A DNA stretch of 53,124 nt, taken from Prevotella sp. (GTDB lineage: Bacteria > Bacteroidota > Bacteroidia > Bacteroidales > Bacteroidaceae). Of this stretch, positions 48,510-53,124 are shown in pieces. Positions within the stretch are counted from its first letter, which is position 1; the number at the start of each line of letters is the position of its first letter. The stretch covers positions 1 to 53,124 of the forward strand of contig SUYI01000025.1 of NCBI GenBank assembly GCA_015060485.1. Reading direction: 5' to 3'. The notes beneath the pieces are model-generated. The model had not been told where the DNA came from. It worked only from the letters and a program-made list of their open reading frames with translations, and did not search any database. The translations under genes were made by a program, and so were the position numbers.

Positions 48510-48537
48510 GTCCCCATTTTTTTGTCCCCATTTTTTT
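48509..48537. repeat. Two tandem copies of GTCCCCATTTTTTT
   Basis: The 14-bp word occurs twice in tandem starting at the transposase stop. An inverted GGGGAC lies upstream of the gene (47621-47626, TTTGGGGACTGAA). The pair could mark the ends recognised by the transposase. Confidence 0.6.
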
Positions 48538-48553
48538 CTTCATAAAAAAAACC

Positions 48554-48561
48554 TATCTTTG
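48554..48561 (+). promoter_or_regulatory. -7 box of the following unknown gene
   Basis: TATCTTTG on the plus strand, leader about 34 nt to the ATG at 48601. Confidence 0.5.
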
Positions 48562-48600
48562 CCCATTAATTCGGTATGTGACAAACGAAACAACAGATTT

Positions 48601-49845
48601 ATGGCAATTGAAGTATCATTTACGGGGCAGATAAAGAGTCGTAAGAAACTGGTAGACAATATTAGCAGATTATCTAAGCAGAGTTCTTTTGAGATTATTA
48701 TTGACGATGAGGGAGATATCTCCGTAACTCTTTGTCCTACGGGTGAGATTACCTTTCATGTCGTTGAAGGCGGATTACTGCGCAAGACAAAGGTTGAGGG
48801 CTACTTTCAAAGTACGCCAGCAGGTCCTGGATTTCATAAGGCAGCAGTCGATTTTATCGATGCTCTTGATTTGGGGAGTCTCGTCTATGAAGATGATTCA
48901 GAATATGCTAACGACCGCGACTTCACAAAACTATGTAATAATCATTTTTATCGATGGCTGGAGAGGCTTGTTGAGCTTGCTTGTCAAAAAATGGATGAAG
49001 GTAATGAAAACCCTCTATTTGTTTGTTGGCAGACAAATCAGTATATACCAGATGTCTGTGGAGCGAAAATAGTTGCTCCTACAAGTTTGTGGGACATCAA
49101 GTTCATGAACCAGTTGATACATGACAGAGGTATTGAGGCTTTCGCTGATCGTTTTTTTGTATGGCCCCATGAACAACAGGATGCAACTTTCTATAGGAAT
49201 TGCGCTATGAAAGAACTTTGGGAAGATTGCTACTATGTGTCATCAGAAAGAAGTGAAAGTGATGCTAATCTCAATAGGTCGATTATCGATAATCTTGAAA
49301 AGGCTTATGGGCTAAATCCAATGCTGCCAATCCCTTATGATAACTATTGTGAAGTTTGCCACTTGGACGGCAGATCACCCATTATACCTTCGACTGCCGT
49401 TAGCATGAATGACGGTTATAAACCAGGCTATCGTAAGGGAATGGTCAAGGAAACTATCGATAGATTGACTATAATAATACCTGGGTCATATCAACGACAT
49501 CTCGAATTCAACGATGATGACTGGCCGATAACAATTTGGTGTGACGAAAGTACAGATAGCCCAGTGTGGAGACTTACCATATTTGAGTTGGAGAAAGAAA
49601 TTGGCAAGCCCAAACTGGAAGGTAATCAATATGACTATTACGAAGAGTTTGATATTGAAGGTGGTAACGGCGTATTGGCCTTACAACAATGTCAAGAAGA
49701 CGGTGACGATTTTTATATGGTTATCTGTCAGATAGCCTCAGGAACATCACTTCATCTGATAACGGTATCCTATAAGAAGCAAAAGGAGTTTGACCAGATT
49801 AGAAGTCTATTATTACTCATAACCTGTCAAAAACAAGAGGGTTAA
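48601..49845 (+). CDS. Protein of unknown function, AT-rich accessory gene
   Basis: 414 residues; I do not recognise the family. No signal peptide or membrane segment, acidic, many Tyr/Trp/Asp. Begins MAIEVSFTGQIKSRKKLVDNI; contains FHKAAVDFIDALDLG, FYRWLERLVELACQK, FVCWQTNQYIPDVCG and WPITIWCDESTDSPVWRL. The start at 48601 follows a -7 box; the longer frame to 48424 would overlap the transposase. The gene is clearly more AT-rich than the housekeeping genes and sits next to a transposase and a KilA-N gene, so it was probably acquired. Role unknown; an accessory or defence function is only a guess. Confidence 0.7.
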   Translation: MAIEVSFTGQIKSRKKLVDNISRLSKQSSFEIIIDDEGDISVTLCPTGEITFHVVEGGLLRKTKVEGYFQSTPAGPGFHKAAVDFIDALDLGSLVYEDDSEYANDRDFTKLCNNHFYRWLERLVELACQKMDEGNENPLFVCWQTNQYIPDVCGAKIVAPTSLWDIKFMNQLIHDRGIEAFADRFFVWPHEQQDATFYRNCAMKELWEDCYYVSSERSESDANLNRSIIDNLEKAYGLNPMLPIPYDNYCEVCHLDGRSPIIPSTAVSMNDGYKPGYRKGMVKETIDRLTIIIPGSYQRHLEFNDDDWPITIWCDESTDSPVWRLTIFELEKEIGKPKLEGNQYDYYEEFDIEGGNGVLALQQCQEDGDDFYMVICQIASGTSLHLITVSYKKQKEFDQIRSLLLLITCQKQEG

Positions 49846-49854
49846 TGTTTGTTT

Positions 49855-50655
49855 TTACTTTAGCAGATTCCTGCCCTCATTCCCTTCCAACACCTGCATT
49901 TGCTGGATAGCAATCTGATTGAGTTTTATAAGCCTTTCGCCTTGTGGTACTCCATCGTTGTTAAGCACAGCATTTATGTTCTCCATATTCGAGAGGCATA
50001 TCAGCTCATTGATAGTTGCGTAGTCACGGATGTTGCCTTTCAAGTCTGGATTGGCTTCGCGCCATTGTTTGGCAGTCATTCCAAACATAGCCACATTCAG
50101 CACGTCGGCTTCCTCGGCATAGATGATGCTTGCCTGAGCAGCCGTGATTTCAGTTGGTACCAAGTGGTTCTTGATGGCATCGGTGTGTATGTGGTAGTTT
50201 ATTTTGGATAACTCCCTCTTTGCTGTCCAACCCAGCATCTTTTGTTCCTCAGCTTTCAGACGTTGGTATTCCTTAACAAGTAGTAGTTGGAACTTTGGGC
50301 TTATCCACATGCCAAAGTGGTAAGCTATATCTCTATGAGCGTACGTTCCACCATAGCGGCCAGCCTTGGAGAAGATGCCAATGGCATTTGTCTTTTCTAT
50401 CCACGTCTTGACTGACAGAACGAAGTTATTGCTACCAGCCATATTTCTAAATGTACCGAATTCGGTACAATTAAAATTTGGATTGTAGAGCATCTCCCAT
50501 TCACCAAGGTACTCGATTGTGCTTTTTAGACTGAGCCAGCGGAAGATAATGTGCTCTTGCAACTGGCTACGAGCCATATCAGTCAATGAAATATAATCAT
50601 CGTCATTATGAGAAACGATGGTAATCTCTGTATTCTGGACATTAATCTTTGCCAT
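49855..50655 (-). CDS. KilA-N domain protein
   Basis: 266 residues. The KilA-N DNA-binding domain covers ~residues 15-135: DDYISLTDMARSQLQEHII, FRWLSLKSTIEYLGEWE, GRYGGTYAHRDIAYHFGMWI and SPKFQLLLVKEYQRL. The C-terminal part is helical (LVPTEITAAQASIIYAEEAD, LNVAMFGMTAKQWREANPD) as in chromosomal Bacteroidetes members. KilA-N is a phage/plasmid-derived domain; here it stands alone, without phage genes. Convergent with the unknown gene; -7 box at 50692-50685. Confidence 0.9.
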   Translation of the reverse strand: MAKINVQNTEITIVSHNDDDYISLTDMARSQLQEHIIFRWLSLKSTIEYLGEWEMLYNPNFNCTEFGTFRNMAGSNNFVLSVKTWIEKTNAIGIFSKAGRYGGTYAHRDIAYHFGMWISPKFQLLLVKEYQRLKAEEQKMLGWTAKRELSKINYHIHTDAIKNHLVPTEITAAQASIIYAEEADVLNVAMFGMTAKQWREANPDLKGNIRDYATINELICLSNMENINAVLNNDGVPQGERLIKLNQIAIQQMQVLEGNEGRNLLK

Positions 50656-50684
50656 AAGATTGTATCTATTATGAATTATGTGTG

Positions 50685-50692
50685 CAAAGATA
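50685..50692 (-). promoter_or_regulatory. -7 box of the KilA-N gene
   Basis: TATCTTTG on the minus strand, leader about 25 nt. Confidence 0.5.
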
Positions 50693-50741
50693 GCACAAAA
50701 TCATGAAACAAAAGAAGAAAGAGTGAAAAATCCCTCAAAAG

Positions 50742-50944
50742 TTTTGTCGTCTCACATATTCTGTGTACCTTTGCATTCGACATTGAGTCATAAAACGGCT
50801 GGTGGCTCAGCGTCGGGTGTTCATTGAAAGCAATTTATAGCAGAACGTGGAATTGAGTACGGTCTCCAAATCGTGACCTCATTTTTCCTCAATTCCCCAG
50901 ACTGCCTTTATTTAAAGAAATCCTGCAAATTCTTACAAAGTTAC
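50742..50944 (+). repeat. R1 element, copy C, upstream of glutamine synthetase
   Basis: Promoter TTTTG (50742-50746), 19 nt, TACCTTTG (50766-50773), then the 18-bp hairpin (50774-50819, loop AAAACGGCTG, one A-C mismatch), ATAGCAGAAC, and the same 3' end as copy A (AAATCCTGCAAATTCTTACAAAG, split: AAATCCTGCAAATT, CTTACAAAG). The ATG of the R1 ORF is lost and the frame broken. It occupies most of the 388-bp gap before the glutamine synthetase gene, so its transcript would run toward that gene. Confidence 0.85.
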
Positions 50945-50973
50945 TCCGTCTCGGCAAAAAAAAGAATGAATTC

Positions 50974-51005
50974 TTTTGTTTTGCGCTCGACTTTTCGTAA
51001 CTTTG
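50974..51005 (+). promoter_or_regulatory. Promoter of glutamine synthetase
   Basis: TTTTG (50974-50978), 19 nt, TAACTTTG (50998-51005), leader about 33 nt. Confidence 0.65.
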
Positions 51006-51043
51006 CAAACAAATATTCTTGCAAACCTCAAACAAACAAAAAA

Positions 51044-52561
51044 ATGATCAACAACGAACATCTCATTCTGAATGCCAACCCGATTGTCGTGGCGTTGCAA
51101 AAGCCGGCTGCTGAGTTTACCAAGGCCGACATCATCAACTACATTGTGAAAAACGACATCCGCATGGTAAACTTCATGTATCCCGGCGGCGACGGAAAGA
51201 TGAAGACGCTGAACTTCGTCATCAAAGACCTCAACTACCTCGACACCATTCTGACCTATGGCGAACGCGTCGACGGCAGCAGCCTCTTCTCGTTCATCCA
51301 GGCAGGGGCCAGCGACCTCTACGTGTTGCCCCGCTATCGCACGGCCTTCATCGACCCCTTTGCCGAGATTCCCACCGTCTCGCTGCTCTGCTCGTATTTC
51401 GACAAGGACGGCAACCCGCTGGAGAGTTCTCCCGAGTATACGCTGCACAAGGCCTCGCAGGCTTTCACCGAGGTGACAGGCATGGAGTTCCAGGCCATGG
51501 GCGAACTGGAGTATTATGTCATCAGCGACGACGAGGGTGTGTTCCCCGCACAGGACCAGCGCGGCTATCACGAGTCGGCACCCTATGCCAAGGCCAACGA
51601 GTTCCGCACCCGCTGCATGCAGTATATTGCCCAGACGGGCGGCCAGATCAAGTACGGCCACTCCGAGGTGGGCAACTTCACACTCGACGGCATCAACTAC
51701 GAACAGAACGAGATTGAGTTCCTGCCCGTACCCGTCGAACAGGCTGCCGACCAGCTAATGCTCGCCAAGTGGATCATCCGCAACCTGGGCTACGAATTGG
51801 GCTATAACGTCACCTTTGCCCCCAAGATTACCACGGGCAAGGCTGGCTCCGGACTGCACATCCACATGCGCATCGTCAAGGACGGCAAGAACCAGATGCT
51901 CTCCGATGGCATGCTCAGCGAGAGTGCCCGCCGCATGATCGCCGGTATGATGGACCTCGCACCGGCCATCACCGCCTTCGGCAACAAGAATCCCACCAGC
52001 TATTTCCGTCTCGTGCCTCATCAGGAGGCTCCCACCAATGTCTGCTGGGGCGACCGCAACCGCTCGGTACTCGTACGCGTACCGCTGGGTTGGGCTGCTG
52101 ACTCCAACATGGCGGCGAAGGCCAACCCGCACGACACGTCGCTTGCCAGCCAGACGCTGCTGACCTCTGAGAAACAGACCGTCGAGATGCGCTCGCCCGA
52201 TGGCAGTGCCGACATCTACCAGTTGCTGGCGGGGCTCTGCGTGGCCTGCCGCCACGGCTTCGAGATGGCCGACGCCCTCGAGGTAGCCGAGCGCACCTAC
52301 GTCAATGTCAACATCCACGCTGCCGAGAATGCCAGCCGTCTGGGAACCCTTGCCCAGCTGCCCGACTCGTGTGTGGCCTCTGCCGACTGTCTCGACCGTC
52401 AGCGCAAGACCTTCGAAGAACACGGCGTCTTCTCGCCAGCCATGATCGACGGCATCATCGCCCAGCTGCGTGCCTTCGACGACGCCAGCCTGCGCAAGAA
52501 CATCGAGAACTATCCGGAGGAAATCCAGAAACTCGTCAACCAGTATTTCCACTGCGGATAA
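51044..52561 (+). CDS. glnA: Glutamine synthetase (type I-like)
   Basis: ATP-dependent amidation of glutamate to glutamine, cytoplasmic dodecamer. 505 residues. N-terminal beta-grasp region NDIRMVNFMYPGGDGKMKTL, DGSSLFSFIQAGASDLYVLP, the metal-binding MGELEYYVI and EIEFLPVP, the ATP-binding TGKAGSGLHIHMRI, and GDRNRSVLVRVP with the glutamate-binding Arg. VEMRSPDGSADIYQLLAGL lies at the family position of the C-terminal signature. The adenylylation Tyr region of enterobacterial GlnA is not evident. Start at 51044 lies 39 nt after the -7 box; a longer frame begins in R1. Confidence 0.93.
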   Translation: MINNEHLILNANPIVVALQKPAAEFTKADIINYIVKNDIRMVNFMYPGGDGKMKTLNFVIKDLNYLDTILTYGERVDGSSLFSFIQAGASDLYVLPRYRTAFIDPFAEIPTVSLLCSYFDKDGNPLESSPEYTLHKASQAFTEVTGMEFQAMGELEYYVISDDEGVFPAQDQRGYHESAPYAKANEFRTRCMQYIAQTGGQIKYGHSEVGNFTLDGINYEQNEIEFLPVPVEQAADQLMLAKWIIRNLGYELGYNVTFAPKITTGKAGSGLHIHMRIVKDGKNQMLSDGMLSESARRMIAGMMDLAPAITAFGNKNPTSYFRLVPHQEAPTNVCWGDRNRSVLVRVPLGWAADSNMAAKANPHDTSLASQTLLTSEKQTVEMRSPDGSADIYQLLAGLCVACRHGFEMADALEVAERTYVNVNIHAAENASRLGTLAQLPDSCVASADCLDRQRKTFEEHGVFSPAMIDGIIAQLRAFDDASLRKNIENYPEEIQKLVNQYFHCG

Positions 52562-52589
52562 GCATAAAGACACAATAAATATCAACCCT

Positions 52590-53124
52590 ATGAAAAAAAG
52601 TATTTTTGCACTGATGGCAACAATAGCCACTACTGCTGCTATGGCTCAGCAAATCCAGTATCCACGGGCCGCTAAGGACGGCACCGTCGACGAGTATTTC
52701 GGCACACGTGTCGCCGACCCCTACCGCTGGCTCGAGAATGACACGTCGGCACAGACTGCCGCCTGGGTCGAGGCCGAGAACAAGGTAACGAACGCGTATT
52801 TCAAAGCAATTCCCTTCCGCCAGAAACTCCTGAAGCGACTCCAGCAGGTCGTCAACTACGACACCAGCACGTCGCCCTACAAGCGCCACGGCAAGTGGTA
52901 CGTCTCGCGGCATACCGGACTGCAGAACCAGAGCGTCATCTACCAGATGGACGAGCTGGGCGGCGAGGAGCGTGTCTTCCTCGACCCCAACGCGCTGAGC
53001 ACCGACGGCACGGTAGCCCTGAAGGGACTCTCGTTCTCAAACAACGGCAAGTGGGCGGCCTACTCCATCTCACGGTCGGGCAGCGACTGGGAGGAGTTCT
53101 ATGTCATCGACCTGAAGACGGGGC
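52590..53124 (+). CDS. Prolyl oligopeptidase, S9A family (partial, runs off the window)
   Basis: First 178 residues only. Signal peptide SIFALMATIATTAAMAQ, so a periplasmic or exported peptidase. The N-terminal block is typical for S9A: DEYFGTRVADPYRWLEND, AWVEAENKVTNAYF, then the start of the beta-propeller (RHGKWYVSRHTGLQNQSVIY is the family RxG.yfy pattern, shown in part). The catalytic domain lies beyond the window. 28 nt after the glutamine synthetase stop, probably read from the same transcript. Confidence 0.9.
   Translation, partial: MKKSIFALMATIATTAAMAQQIQYPRAAKDGTVDEYFGTRVADPYRWLENDTSAQTAAWVEAENKVTNAYFKAIPFRQKLLKRLQQVVNYDTSTSPYKRHGKWYVSRHTGLQNQSVIYQMDELGGEERVFLDPNALSTDGTVALKGLSFSNNGKWAAYSISRSGSDWEEFYVIDLKTG

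Noticed and set aside
48424..48600. Upstream extension of the unknown 414-residue protein into the transposase gene
   Set aside because: A -7 box at 48554-48561 lies after the extended start; the overlapping part reads the transposase and T-rich repeats.

Overview
The window looks like chromosome from a Prevotella-type member of the Bacteroidales. Nearly every intergenic gap carries the Bacteroidetes -7 box TAnnTTTG, often with TTTTG exactly 19 nt upstream. Shine-Dalgarno sequences are rare. Secreted proteins end in the short GIYIV-type tails seen in Prevotella, and DUF3943, DUF4421, DUF5686 and YARHG families are present. No rRNA, complete tRNA, CRISPR array or prophage was seen.

Layout. 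0-2 kb: a secreted CE1-like esterase. 2-7 kb (minus): a glycogen operon (debranching enzyme, glycosyltransferase, GH57-like protein), preceded by miaA plus a lipid-kinase homologue (7-9 kb). 9-15.8 kb (minus): a five-gene envelope operon made of a membrane-anchored CbbX-like AAA+ ATPase, a YARHG/beta-helix protein, a small secreted protein and two lipoproteins. 15.9-19.5 kb: gap, mscL and a SulP transporter. 19.5-22.1 kb: a P-loop/CYTH fusion, then a decayed region with small ORFs, an inverted repeat, a GH3 remnant and a promoter-bearing repeat. 22.1-25.5 kb: two outer-membrane-type proteins. 25.5-31.6 kb: an AraC regulator divergent from a TolC-HlyD-MFS efflux operon with an esterase. 32.4-42.3 kb: an AraC regulator divergent from a long gene string for an inositol phospholipid (myo-inositol phosphate synthase, CDP-alcohol phosphatidyltransferase, MobA-like nucleotidyltransferase, an ATP-grasp/HAD fusion, LolA-like, YbhN-like and DUF5686 proteins). 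42.4-47.2 kb: a histidine-kinase-like protein, an esterase, a DUF1269 protein, and an AraC regulator divergent from a secreted beta-helix protein. 47.3-50.7 kb: a more AT-rich accessory patch (pseudogene, REP-type transposase, unknown gene, KilA-N protein). 51-53.1 kb: glutamine synthetase and the start of a prolyl oligopeptidase.

The most unusual signals are not genes. (1) A ~180-bp element called R1 here occurs three times (22.0, 32.25 and 50.8 kb). It starts with its own promoter and then an 18-bp hairpin whose arms show compensatory changes between copies. (2) Three composite terminator-promoter modules place the -33 TTTTG of the next gene inside the loop of the previous terminator hairpin. 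(3) Short degenerate repeats have entered coding sequence (miaA, the ATP-grasp/HAD gene, two signal peptides). The strongest multi-gene candidates for new biology are the AAA+/YARHG operon and the inositol-lipid locus.

All family assignments are from reading the translations; no database search was possible.
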